From an uncultured Allosphingosinicella sp. (GTDB lineage Bacteria > Pseudomonadota > Alphaproteobacteria > Sphingomonadales > Sphingomonadaceae), in NCBI GenBank assembly GCA_934539295.1, contig CAKTCN010000007.1, positions 1-64,000 of the forward strand: a DNA stretch of 64,000 nt, in the 5' to 3' direction. Below are positions 29,203-38,700 of this stretch, piece after piece (position 1 is the first letter of the stretch; each line of letters begins with the position of its first letter). The position numbers and the translations under genes are program-made. The notes below the pieces were generated by a model. That model searched no databases. It worked only from the letters and a program-made list of their open reading frames with translations, and was not told where the DNA came from.

Positions 29203-31439
29203 GCGAAGCCGTGGCGGCCCCGGGCCGTGCCGATCGCTGGGCCAAGCCGCTCTTCCTGCTGACGATTCTTACCGGGTCGTTCCTGCTGTTCCTGACGCAG
29301 CCGATGGTGGCGCGCATGGCGCTGCCGCGGCTGGGCGGCACGCCGGCCGTGTGGAACAGCGCGATGCTCGTCTACCAGGCGCTGCTGCTCGCCGGCTATG
29401 CCTATGCGCATTGGGCGGCGCGCTTCACGCCCAAGCGGCAGGCGTGGCAGCATCTTGCCCTGCTCGCGATCGCCGCCCTGTGGCTGCCGATCGGCCTTAC
29501 CTCGGCCGTGCCTCCGTCCGGCGGCTCACCCGCTTTCTGGGTGCCCTGGTTCCTGCTGAGTTCGATCGGCCCGCTCTTCTTCATCGTCTCGGCGCAGGCG
29601 CCGCTGATGCAGCGCTGGTATGCGCTGGAAACCAGCCGCGGCGAGCCTTACGCGCTCTACGCGGCGTCCAACCTCGGCAGCTTTGCGGGCCTCATATCCT
29701 ACCCACTGCTGGTCGAGCCGCTGATGGGCCTCAAGGAACAGAGCCTGCTGTGGAGCGCCGGCTACCTGCTGCTGGTCGCGCTGGTGGTCGCCTGCGCGAT
29801 CCCGACCTCGCGCAAGCCGCTGCGCGCCGAACATCATGAGGTGACGCCCAAGCCGACCCTGCGCCGCACCTTCCTGTGGATCCTGCTGGCGGCCATTCCC
29901 TCGGGGCTGATGCTGTCCACGACGACGCACCTCACCACCGACATCGTTGCGATGCCCCTGCTGTGGGTGCTTCCGCTCGGCCTTTATTTATTGAGCTTCG
30001 TGGTCGCCTTCGCCACGCGGCGCGGGGTCGCAACCTTCATCACGCAGCTTGCTCCGCTCGTCATCCTGATCGCCGGCGGGCTCGCATTTGCGGATGGATC
30101 GCGCACGCCGCTCTTCTCCGCGACGCTCGGTCTTAGCCTCCTGTTCGTGATCGCCGTCGCGCTGCATGGCGAGATGTATCGCCTCCGCCCTGCGCCCGAC
30201 CATTTGACCGCCTTCTACCTCGCGATGGCGGTCGGCGGCCTTATCGGCGGCGCTTTCTGCGCGATCATTGCGCCCGAATTGTTCGACTGGACCTACGAGC
30301 ATCCGCTGCTGATCGCTGCCGCCGCCCTGCTGCTGCCGCAATCGCCCCTGATCGGCTTCCTGCATCGCTTCTGGAGCGATGGCACCCGCACCCTGGTGGC
30401 GGGCGCAGTCATCGCCCTTGTGATCCTGTTCCTGTCCGCCATCGCGGACGGCCACATCTGGTGGCAGCGCCCGGAATGGGTGCGGATCGGCTGCATATCG
30501 GTCATCGGCGTGCTGGCGCTGCTGAGCCTGGGCCGTCCGATCGTGTTCACCACCTGCCTCATCGGCCTGATGCTGAGCTATGAGGGTTGGACTACGCTCG
30601 AAACCTCCACCACCGGCATGCGCACGCGCAGCTATTTCGGCGTCTACACGGTTACGGACCGCCCCTATGAAGGCACGCGCACCCTGGTCCATGGCACCAC
30701 CCTCCACGGGCTGCAAAGCCAGCGACCAGGGCAGGAGCGAGAGCCCACCAGCTATTATGGCCGCAGTTCGGGCGTCGGCCATGCCGTGGCCGGTGCGCCG
30801 CTCATCTTCGGGGACCAGGCGCGGATCGGCGTGGTCGGGCTCGGCACCGGCACGCTCGCTTGCTATGCGCGGCCGCGCCAGAGCTGGCGCTTCTTCGAGA
30901 TCGACCCGACGGTCGTGCGGATCGCGACCGATCCCAGCCGCTTTTCCTTCCTGTCGCGATGCAATCCGCGCGCCTCGATCATCCTCGGCGATGCGCGCCT
31001 GACCATCGCGCAGCAGCCTGCGCAGAGCCTCGACCTGCTCGCCATCGACGCCTTTTCGTCTGACGCAGTGCCGATGCACCTGATGACGCGCGAGGCAATG
31101 GAGGTTTATGGGCGCGCATTGCAGCCGGATGGCCTGATCCTGTTCCACATCTCCAACCGCTATCTCGACCTGCGTCCGGTCCTTGCCGCCAATGCCAAAG
31201 CACTGGGCTGGGAGGGCATGATCCTGGTCGACCAGGTGGGGGAGGAGAACCCGCTCAACTACACATCGATCTGGGTGGCGATGTCGCGGGATTCCGGCAC
31301 CTTGCTGCTGCTCCAGATCGCGAGCGGAAAGGCTGGCCGCGACTGGCTCACCCTGGATGAGCTAAAAGGGTTCGAGGGCTGGACCGACGATCATGCCAGC
31401 ATCATGCCGCTGTTGAAGGACATGCTGCCTTGGGAATGA
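29199..31439 (+). CDS. Membrane-anchored spermidine-synthase-like protein (fused MFS-like/SpeE domain)
   Basis: This 746-residue protein begins with about 10-12 hydrophobic helices (WAKPLFLLTILTGSFLLFLTQPMVARMALP onward, to about residue 460) and ends with a spermidine/spermine-synthase-type Rossmann domain: IGVVGLGTGTLACYARP, FFEIDPTVVRIA and LLAIDAFSSDAVPMHLMT. The membrane part resembles the 'fused MFS/spermidine synthase' group. Aminopropyl-transfer activity has not been shown for most such fusions, so the reaction is open. No speD is nearby. It is translationally coupled (ATGA) to hemB before it and to the hexapeptide protein after it. Confidence 0.85.
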   Translation: MSEAVAAPGRADRWAKPLFLLTILTGSFLLFLTQPMVARMALPRLGGTPAVWNSAMLVYQALLLAGYAYAHWAARFTPKRQAWQHLALLAIAALWLPIGLTSAVPPSGGSPAFWVPWFLLSSIGPLFFIVSAQAPLMQRWYALETSRGEPYALYAASNLGSFAGLISYPLLVEPLMGLKEQSLLWSAGYLLLVALVVACAIPTSRKPLRAEHHEVTPKPTLRRTFLWILLAAIPSGLMLSTTTHLTTDIVAMPLLWVLPLGLYLLSFVVAFATRRGVATFITQLAPLVILIAGGLAFADGSRTPLFSATLGLSLLFVIAVALHGEMYRLRPAPDHLTAFYLAMAVGGLIGGAFCAIIAPELFDWTYEHPLLIAAAALLLPQSPLIGFLHRFWSDGTRTLVAGAVIALVILFLSAIADGHIWWQRPEWVRIGCISVIGVLALLSLGRPIVFTTCLIGLMLSYEGWTTLETSTTGMRTRSYFGVYTVTDRPYEGTRTLVHGTTLHGLQSQRPGQEREPTSYYGRSSGVGHAVAGAPLIFGDQARIGVVGLGTGTLACYARPRQSWRFFEIDPTVVRIATDPSRFSFLSRCNPRASIILGDARLTIAQQPAQSLDLLAIDAFSSDAVPMHLMTREAMEVYGRALQPDGLILFHISNRYLDLRPVLAANAKALGWEGMILVDQVGEENPLNYTSIWVAMSRDSGTLLLLQIASGKAGRDWLTLDELKGFEGWTDDHASIMPLLKDMLPWE

Positions 31440-31966
31440 TCCCGTTCGGCGGCGCCCGGCCGCGGGTGGACGCGGACGCGTTCGTGGCGCCGGGCGCGCA
31501 GCTGATCGGCGATGTCGAAGTCGGGCCGGGATCCAGCATCTGGTACAATTGCGTCCTGCGCGGCGACGTGAACCGCATCCGCATCGGCGCGCGCACCAAC
31601 ATCCAGGACGGCAGCGTGGTGCATGTGGATTCGCCCAAGCCGGGTCGGGAAGCGGGCCACCCTACGCTGATCGGGGACGAGGTGCTGATCGGTCACATGG
31701 CGGTGATCCATGGCTGCATCCTCCACGACCGTGCCTTCATCGGCATGGGCGCGATCGTCATGGACGGCTGCGAAGTGGCAGGAATGGTCGCAGCCGGTGC
31801 GATGCTGACGCCCGGCAAGCGGGTCGAGGCCGGGCAGCTATGGGCAGGCCGGCCCGCCAAGTATCTTCGCGACCTGACGCAGGACGAGCTTGCCGCCCAT
31901 CGCGCCGGCATCGATCATTACGCGCAGCTCGCCCGCGCGCACCGCGAGGCGATCAGGCAGGCCTGA
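31436..31966 (+). CDS. Gamma-carbonic-anhydrase-like hexapeptide repeat protein
   Basis: This 176-residue left-handed beta-helix protein belongs to the CaiE/PaaY/YrdA gamma-carbonic anhydrase group. Repeats include GPGSSIWYNCVLRGDVNRIRIG, NIQDGSVVHV, IGDEVLIGHMAVIHGC and DRAFIGMGAIVMDG; histidines in VVHV, IGHMAVIHGC could bind Zn/Fe. The short QDELAAHRAGIDHYAQLARAH helix closes it. Such proteins are homotrimers with possible carbonic anhydrase or unknown activity. ATG 31436 overlaps the previous stop (ATGA). The last 14 bp overlap the convergent lipoprotein gene. Confidence 0.9.
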   Translation: MIPFGGARPRVDADAFVAPGAQLIGDVEVGPGSSIWYNCVLRGDVNRIRIGARTNIQDGSVVHVDSPKPGREAGHPTLIGDEVLIGHMAVIHGCILHDRAFIGMGAIVMDGCEVAGMVAAGAMLTPGKRVEAGQLWAGRPAKYLRDLTQDELAAHRAGIDHYAQLARAHREAIRQA

Positions 31967-32459
31967 GCCGCGCCAGCAGCGCGTCGATCCCGCGCCTTTG
32001 CTCTTCGGCCAGCTGGACCGCCGTCGCGAGCGCCGCATCCAGTGCAGCCTTGTCGGCCGTGTTGGTCAGCGCGGCGGCACGTTCGACAGCCAGCGCATCG
32101 AGGTCGGCCATCGCCGTCGCGGTACGCCGCCGCGCCGATTCCAGGCGGGAGATCGCCTGATGGGCAACCACCCACGCTTCGCCTTCCGGCGCACCGGCGG
32201 CAGCGACGGCGCGCTCGGCCGCGCCGACTGCGGCTGCATAATCGTTCTGGCCGGCCTGTGCCTCACCGAGCAGCGAGGCAACCCGCTGCCTCAGCGCCGC
32301 GTCTGCGGGCAGATCGGGCGCGGCGCGCACCGGCTCCTCGAAGCCCAGCTTTTCGACAGGGCGAGGTGCGAGCGAGGGGAAGGTGCCCCGGTCGGCACAT
32401 CCGCCGGCGAGAAGCGCAGCGGCCAGGGTGAGAGACCGGGCAGGGAAGGATGACGGCAT
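31953..32459 (-). CDS. Putative lipoprotein, alanine-rich helical
   Basis: This is a protein of about 168 residues with a lipoprotein signal (SLTLAAALLAGGCAD, lipobox AGGC). The mature domain is helical and Ala/Glu/Arg-rich, with AEEQRRGIDALLARLRPA at the end; a TPR-like NDYAAAVGAAERAVAAAG stretch is visible around residues 75-92. I do not recognise a family. The ATG at 32459 fits the signal peptide; an ATG 6 bp upstream is also in frame. Its 3' end overlaps the hexapeptide gene by 14 bp. Confidence 0.65.
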   Translation of the reverse strand: MPSSFPARSLTLAAALLAGGCADRGTFPSLAPRPVEKLGFEEPVRAAPDLPADAALRQRVASLLGEAQAGQNDYAAAVGAAERAVAAAGAPEGEAWVVAHQAISRLESARRRTATAMADLDALAVERAAALTNTADKAALDAALATAVQLAEEQRRGIDALLARLRPA

Positions 32460-32599
32460 GCCCATCCTCTAGAGCCTGATCGTTCGAGGTGGAAGCGCTT
32501 CACGCATCGCCCTGCGTCCGGTGCAGACCTGCGGCTTTGGCTTTGACGTGAAAGCGGCGATGTGGCTTGGCAAATCCATGTTAGTGGGGACGAACAAAC

Positions 32600-32980
32600 A
32601 TGGCGCGTATCATTTTGGCCGACGACGACGACTTGCTTGCCGAGGTGGTGCAAAGCGTCCTGACCGGCGCGGGGCATATCGTCGGTGCAGTGCAGGACGG
32701 CGAAGCGGCCGTGGAAGCGATCTGCCGGCGGTTGCCGGATCTCGCCATCCTCGACATCTCCATGCCGAAGCTGGCCGGGCCGGAGGTTGTCCGGCAGATC
32801 CGAGCGTCGCAGGCGGCGTATGACACGCCCATCCTGATGCTGACGGCGCGGCGCAACAAGGCCGACCAGGACATCGCCATGCGGTCCGGCGCGGACGATT
32901 ATCTCACCAAGCCGTTCGATCCCGACCAGCTGATCGCGCGCGTGGACCGACTTCTGATGGAGCGCAAACGGGTGTTCTAG
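32600..32980 (+). CDS. Single-domain response regulator (CheY/DivK-like receiver)
   Basis: This 126-residue protein is a bare receiver domain: acidic pocket ADDDD (8-12), phospho-acceptor Asp52 in LAILDISMPKLAG, switch Thr in LMLTARRN and conserved Lys in YLTKPFD. It has no output domain, so it must act through protein contacts or phosphotransfer. It is transcribed alone between unrelated genes, 2.3 kb from the CRP/HWE-kinase cluster, so its kinase partner is not evident. Confidence 0.92.
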   Translation: MARIILADDDDLLAEVVQSVLTGAGHIVGAVQDGEAAVEAICRRLPDLAILDISMPKLAGPEVVRQIRASQAAYDTPILMLTARRNKADQDIAMRSGADDYLTKPFDPDQLIARVDRLLMERKRVF

Positions 32981-33029
32981 CGGATTCCTTCCTTTCCTCG
33001 CCCCGGAGGGAGAGGAAAGGGGAAGAGGC

Positions 33030-33902
33030 TCAGGCCTTGAGGACCGCGTCGATGTCGGCGGCGCTGTGGCGTTCGGCCAGCTGGACGTCGCCCATGACAC
33101 GGTTGACGATGCGGCCGCGCTGTACGCCCGGCCGGGCGGCCAGCTGTTCGGTCCAGCGCTTCAGGTTCGGATATTCGTGGACGGAGAGGAACTCCGCGGC
33201 ATTGTAGGCGCCCTGCACGATGCCGCCATACCAAGGCCATATGGCGATGTCGGCAATGCTATATTCGTCGCCCGCAACATATTCGGACTTGCCGAGCTGT
33301 GTGTCGAGAACGTGAAGCTGGCGCTTCGCCTCCATCGCATAGCGGTCGATCGCATATTCGATCTTGAACGGTGCATAATTGTAGAAGTGGCCGAAGCCGC
33401 CGCCGAGCAGGGGCGCTGCGCCCATCTGCCAGAACAGCCAACTCATTACGCGGGTGCGGGCCTGCGGATCGGTGGGAAGGAAGGCGCCGAACCGCTCGGC
33501 CAGGTAGAAGAGGATCGAGCCGCTTTCGAAGACGCGCGTGACCGGATCGGTCGAGTGGTCGACAAGGGCCGGGATCTTGCTGTTGGGATTGACCTCCACG
33601 AAGCCGCTGCCGAACTGGTCGCCTTCGCCGATGCGGATCAGCCAGGCGTCATATTCGGCGCCCGCGTGGCCGGCGGCGAGCAGTTCTTCCAGCAGGATCG
33701 TCACCTTCTGCCCATTGGGGGTGCCGAGCGAGTAGAGCTGTAGCGGGTGTTCGCCGACAGGCAGCGCCTTGTCGTGCGTCGCGCCGGAAGTAGGGCGATT
33801 GATGTTGGCGAACTGCCCGCCATTGGACCGGTTCCAGGTCCACACCGGAGGTGGAACATAGCCCGGGGGCTGGTTGTCGGCGGAGGTGGTTTCTTCGGCC
33901 AT
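33030..33902 (-). CDS. yghU: Glutathione S-transferase-like disulfide-bond oxidoreductase, YghU type
   Basis: This 290-residue protein matches the Nu-class GST YghU: the N-terminal extension GYVPPPVWTWNRSNGGQFANIN, SGATHDKALPVGEHPLQLYSLGTPNGQKVTILLEE, VNPNSKIPALVDHS and ESGSILFYLAERFG, and the C-terminal helical domain with SWLFWQMGAAPLLGGGFGHF. E. coli YghU is a glutathione-dependent disulfide reductase/peroxidase that binds two GSH. Length is typical. The ATG at 33902 is chosen because the family begins near here. It is monocistronic. Confidence 0.93.
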   Translation of the reverse strand: MAEETTSADNQPPGYVPPPVWTWNRSNGGQFANINRPTSGATHDKALPVGEHPLQLYSLGTPNGQKVTILLEELLAAGHAGAEYDAWLIRIGEGDQFGSGFVEVNPNSKIPALVDHSTDPVTRVFESGSILFYLAERFGAFLPTDPQARTRVMSWLFWQMGAAPLLGGGFGHFYNYAPFKIEYAIDRYAMEAKRQLHVLDTQLGKSEYVAGDEYSIADIAIWPWYGGIVQGAYNAAEFLSVHEYPNLKRWTEQLAARPGVQRGRIVNRVMGDVQLAERHSAADIDAVLKA

Positions 33903-33997
33903 GACTGCGGTCTCCACTTCGCGCGGGATGGTGGTCGCGCGGATCACACAGGTGGCGGCGCATGTTCGTTTTTCAAGCGGTACGAACGTCGAGGCGG

Positions 33998-34297
33998 CTA
34001 GCTGGCGATATCCATCCAGCCGAGCACGACCACGATCGAACGCTTCCCGTTGCTGGGAATGAGATCCCCGACGTCGCTGTATCTGCCGCCGGCAATCGCG
34101 CGCTGCGTGGCGGCGACGATGAAGGTGCGCATCTCGTTCAGGCGCGCCGCCTGGATCTCGCGCGGCCAATGTTCCAGGATCTCGGACGAGAAAAGGACGA
34201 TCACGCTGACCGGGCCGATGGAGCCGCGCAGGACAAGTGCATCGCGCAAAGATCCGCTGACTTCGTCATCGAGAACCAGCAGCTGAAGGTCGAGCAT
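33998..34297 (-). CDS. Hypothetical protein, 99 residues
   Basis: I do not recognise this frame. The translation (MLDLQLLVLDDEVSGSLRDA..., ending SIVVVLGWMDIAS) has alternating hydrophobic strands and helices like a small alpha/beta protein and lacks the low-complexity composition of antisense shadows, but no strong Shine-Dalgarno is present. It lies between yghU and the Crp-type regulator on the strand opposite the latter. The 215 bp upstream, shared with the regulator gene, are AT-richer and hold no site I can name. Confidence 0.4.
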   Translation of the reverse strand: MLDLQLLVLDDEVSGSLRDALVLRGSIGPVSVIVLFSSEILEHWPREIQAARLNEMRTFIVAATQRAIAGGRYSDVGDLIPSNGKRSIVVVLGWMDIAS

Positions 34298-34512
34298 GTT
34301 CGCGATCCCAATGTGAGAAGTGAAGGGGGATCATAGGGCAGGGCGTCGAAGAGTCATCTTCGATCGTCGGCAAAGTTGGCGAGTAGAAATTAATCGTTGC
34401 ACCTTTTGGACCATATTCCTTTGCCTCGCCTTCGTGCGGGCCTGATCCATGTCGCGGAGCGTTGCTACATGTTAGCGTTCTTGTGAGCGCTGCGAAACCT
34501 AGGTGAACGACC

Positions 34513-35283
34513 ATGAACGCCTGCGGCCCTTCAGAATATCTGCAATTGCTCCTGAAGCGGTTGACCGCGCGGTCCGTCTTGGGCGCCGAGGAGCGGGCGG
34601 CAGTGCTCGGGCTGCCCGCCTTTGCCCGGCAGGTGTCCGCCAATCGGGAGATCGTGCGCCTGGGCGAACGGGTGGACCATTCCTGCCTGGTGGGCGATGG
34701 TTTCGTCGGCCGGTTCGGGCAAACGGAAGACGGCAAGCGCCAGTTGACGTCGCTTCACATTCCCGGCGACCTCGCCGACCTGTACTCGCTCATGATCCCG
34801 TCGGCGCCATCCGCGTTGGTCGCGCTGGGCCCGACAACCGTTTTCCAAATTTCGCACGCAGTCATTCGCGAGGCGACGGAGCGATACCCGGCCCTGGCGG
34901 CTGCGCTGTGGCGCGACTGCGTGGTGGACGGCATGATCCTCGCGCAGTGGCTGGTGAATATCGGCCGCAAGAATGCGCGCAGCCGGATGGCGCACCTGAT
35001 CTGCGAGATCGCCATACGTTATGCGCAGATCGGGCGATTGGAGAATAACAGCTTTCCGTTCCCGGTGACGCAGGAGCAGATGTCCGACGCGCTGGGCCTG
35101 ACATCGGTTCATGTGAACCGATCCCTGCAGGGATTGAAGCGAGAAGGGCTGGTGAACATAGGCCGAGGGCGCGCGACAATCCTGGACTGGAACGCCCTTG
35201 CCTTTGCCGGTGAGTTCGAACCCAATTACCTCAGCTTGTCGATGGACGAGCAGGAAAAGGTGCGCCGGATCGGCCGAGCCTAG
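34513..35283 (+). CDS. Crp/Fnr family transcriptional regulator
   Basis: This 256-residue protein has a cyclic-nucleotide-binding-like beta roll (EIVRLGERVDHSCLVGDGFVGRF, LHIPGDLADLYSLM), a long dimerisation helix and a C-terminal Crp-type winged helix (PVTQEQMSDALGLTSVHVNRSLQGLKREGLVNI). There is no N-terminal cysteine cluster, so it is not an oxygen-sensing FNR; cAMP-contact residues are not convincing either, so the signal is unknown. It is convergent with the receiver gene at 35280, with the palindrome CTAG serving as overlapping stop codons. The AT-rich upstream stretch includes GCTACATGTTAGC, a possible autoregulatory site. Confidence 0.9.
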   Translation: MNACGPSEYLQLLLKRLTARSVLGAEERAAVLGLPAFARQVSANREIVRLGERVDHSCLVGDGFVGRFGQTEDGKRQLTSLHIPGDLADLYSLMIPSAPSALVALGPTTVFQISHAVIREATERYPALAAALWRDCVVDGMILAQWLVNIGRKNARSRMAHLICEIAIRYAQIGRLENNSFPFPVTQEQMSDALGLTSVHVNRSLQGLKREGLVNIGRGRATILDWNALAFAGEFEPNYLSLSMDEQEKVRRIGRA

Positions 35284-35723
35284 GCGCCGACCGGCGCGTC
35301 GGGTCTCTGGCCTGGGCGCTGCGCTCCACTGACCTCTTCCCTGGTGTCCGTGCGACCGATCAATTGTGCCGCGGCTTTGACGGCCGAGCGCGAGTCCAGC
35401 GGCTTCTGGAAACAGATCACATGGTTGAACTCGTCCGGCAGCGCACTGCGATCATAGCCGGTCACGAAGGCGAACGGAACGGAAAGCCGCTGCAGCAGAC
35501 GGGGAAGTTCGAACGACGGTCCGGCGCCAAGATTGACGTCCAGCAGCGCGCAATCGGGGGGCGCCTGCTCCACCGCCATCTGTGCGTCGCGACCATTGGC
35601 GAACGGTCCGACAACAACCGCTCCCACGCCCTCCAGCGCGATCTGGAGATCGGTCGCCAGATAGTAATCGTCCTCGAGAACGAGCACCCGCGCTGCGGCG
35701 AGCGACTTGACCGGTTCGTGCAT
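35280..35723 (-). CDS. Single-domain receiver with PFxF(A/V)TGY motif ('FAT GUY' type)
   Basis: This 147-residue receiver has the acidic pair in LVLEDDYYLATDLQ, phospho-acceptor Asp62 in CALLDVNLGAGPS and, where most receivers carry the switch Thr loop, VPFAFVTGYDRSALP, matching the PFxFATG[G/Y] motif of Sma0114/SdrG-type regulators that work with HWE kinases in alphaproteobacteria. FQKPLD carries the conserved lysine. It starts 2 bp after the stop of the HWE kinase gene, so the two form an operon. In Sphingomonas the family feeds the PhyR-NepR-EcfG general stress response; that role here is an inference. Confidence 0.9.
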   Translation of the reverse strand: MHEPVKSLAAARVLVLEDDYYLATDLQIALEGVGAVVVGPFANGRDAQMAVEQAPPDCALLDVNLGAGPSFELPRLLQRLSVPFAFVTGYDRSALPDEFNHVICFQKPLDSRSAVKAAAQLIGRTDTREEVSGAQRPGQRPDAPVGA

Positions 35724-35725
35724 GA

Positions 35726-38700
35726 CTAGACTCCGTCGGTCTGGAGAATGCTCTCTCCGGGGATCAAAGGAAATTCGATACGACACACAACTCCGCCGGG
35801 TTTCAGTTCGAAGCTGCCATGGCCCTTCAGCTCGTAAGGAATGCGGCGGGCGATGAGTTCAGTGCCGAAGCCCTGCCGGCGCGGCGCGGATTCGAGAATG
35901 GAGACGCCATGTTCCTGCCAGTGCATCAACAGCCAGTCGCAGCCGTCCCGCCTCTCCACGGTCCAGCTAAGGTCCAGCGTTCCTCCGTCGCGTGAGAAAG
36001 CGCCATATTTGGTGGCATTGGTCGCAAGCTCATGCACCGCCAGCGTCAGCACCTCGGCCGCCTTCGGAGAAAGCTCGACGTCAGGGCCATCGATGCTGAA
36101 CTGGTCTTCGGACGCGGCCTGCACCAGCAGTTCGTCGCGTACCATGTCTTCAAGGTCGACGCCGGCGCCGGGGTGACGGGTCAGCATGACCTGAGTGCGC
36201 GCCAACGCCGAGATGCGGCCTTCGAGATGCTGGATATAATCTTCCACGGAACGTTCGGCATCGGCGGATCGGCGGACGATGGAGCGGGTGACTGCAAGGA
36301 TGTTGCGCACCCGGTGCTGAAGCTCGGCAAGCAGCGTCTGCTGCAGTTCGCGGGAGGTGAGCAGGTCGCCGATGTCGGTCGAGGTTCCGAACCATTCGAT
36401 GATCCGCCCTTCCTCGTCGCGAACGGGTGCGGCGCGCGTCTGGAACCAGCGATATTGGCCGTCCTGGCGGCGGAGGCGATGCTCGACCGTGAAGCCAGCC
36501 TCGGCAAAGGCGCGCGACCACGCGGCGCGGGCAGCTTCCTGATCATCCGGATGAACGGCGTCCAGCCAGCCCCAGCCGGCGTAATGCACCTCGCTCTGAC
36601 CGGTGCATTCGACCCATTGCGGGCTCGCCCATGTCCAGTCACCCTCGTTCACGGCGCGCCAGACAAGTTGGGGTAGGCCCTCCACGAGGGTGCGGAAGCG
36701 CAGTTCCGCCTCGCGAATCTCCGTGAAGTCCTGGCCGATGCCACCGATCATGCGGATCTGACCATCTGCTTCGCGGATCGGGAAATCGGTATTGCGCAGC
36801 CAGCGTATCGCGCCATCGCGCTGGCGCCGGATCCGATACTCGAAACTGACCCGCCGGCCTGCCTGGACGGCCGCGATGCAGCGCAGCGCATGGTCGCGAT
36901 CCTCGGGGAGGATAAGTTTCTGCCACGTGCGATAATTATCGTCACCGGCCAGCGCTTCTTCGCGGGTCAGGCCGTAAATCGCCTCGAACGCAGGCGTCAG
37001 GTATATCCACTGCAGCGTCGCGGCATCGCGAATCCACAGAATGTCCTGCGATGCCTCACCGAACTGGCGTAGCCGCTCCTCGCTCTCGCGAAGGGTAGCC
37101 TCCGCCTCGACCGTGGCCTGGATGTCGATCGACACACCGACATGGCCGCGAAAGGCACCGTCGTGGCCGAACAGTGGCTGCGCGAAATTGTCGAACCAAT
37201 GCCACGCGCCGTCGTGGCGGCGCAGGCGGTTGCGGTTCTGCCAGGCCCTTCGTTCGCGGACCGCGTCCATGTAGCTTTCCGCATAGGCGACCGCGTCGTC
37301 CGGGTGGATGATGTCGTACCAGTCCGGACCTGCGACATCTTCCGCCGCCTTGCCCGTGAAATCGAGCAGGTAGCGGTTCACGAACAGGTTGCCGCCATTC
37401 TCGTCATTCTGCCAGATCATTGCCGGCGCGGTATCGGCCAGGGTGCGGAAACGACCTTCGCTTTCCTCCAGCCGTGCCTGCGCCGCCTCTTCCTGCAGGC
37501 GCAGGATCTCGGCCTGGGCAGTCTTCCAGTCCGTGATGTCCTTGGTGGTGGTGGCAACGCCGTCGCCCAGCTTCACCACCGTTTGCAGGAACCAGCCGTC
37601 GAATTGTTCGTGAGCGTAGTGGCGCTCGGCCTGTTCCGCCTCGCCGGTTTCGGTTACGCGCTTGAAGGCGTCTAATATACCCTCGACGATCACGCCCGGG
37701 TTGCGTTCCAGCAGGCTTCGTCCCTTGACCTCACCGAACCGGCTTTCGGACGTGTGATTGTTCAGCACCCATTTGAAATCGACGATCTGGCCGTCCTCGT
37801 CGCGGACCGCCGCGAACACCTGGATCATGTCGGTCGACGCGTCCATCGTTCCCCGAAGAAGGTCGCGGCTGCGTTCAAGTTCGGCCGTGCGTTCACGAAC
37901 CTGTGCTTCCAGGCGCTGCACGTCGCGCGCTTCCCGGTCGCGCAACTGCTGGACGGCGTTTCGGCGTTCGGTCACGTCGGTTCCTGCGCCGAACCACTCG
38001 ATGATCCGACCATCGGGGTCGAGCAGCGGAACGGCGCGCGAAAGGACCCATCCGACACTGCCGTCGGCAAGCAGGACGCGATGTTCCAGCTCGAACAACG
38101 ACTTGTTCGCGATCGCATGGGCGATGGCGGCAAACACTGCGGGCCGGTCGTCCTCCAGGATGTACTTGTCGACCCAATTCTCATTCGGCGCGGCGGTGCT
38201 CGAAAGGGTGTCGCTGTCCAGTTGATACATGAGGCGCCAGTCTGCGCTCATTCGGTAGATCGAGTGCGCGCCGGCAGTGACGAGGGCACGATAGTAGCGC
38301 TCGCTTTGCGCCAGTTGTTCGCGCGCGATGACCGCAGGCGTGGTTTCGGTGACGATGTCGATCATGCCTGCGACGCTACCGTCGGCACGCCGCACCGGAC
38401 TGCACGAAAAGGTGAAGAAGGCTTGTTCCGGACGGCCCGAACGGTCGATGGTGACTGGGAAATCGGCGATGAAGGTTGCTTCGCCCGCATAAGCCCGCTC
38501 GACGATCGGACCCACCCGGTGCCAGGCTTCGTGGAAAATCTCCGCGAACGGACGGCCGAGTGGATTTGGCTTGTTGCCCAGGATGCGGGTAAAGCCGTCA
38601 TTGTAGAGGGTGACCAGTTCATCCCCCCAGACAAGCGCTGCCGGAAAGGCGCTGTCGAGTATCAGCATCACGGTCGACCTGAGCTCCGGCGGCCAGGTGT

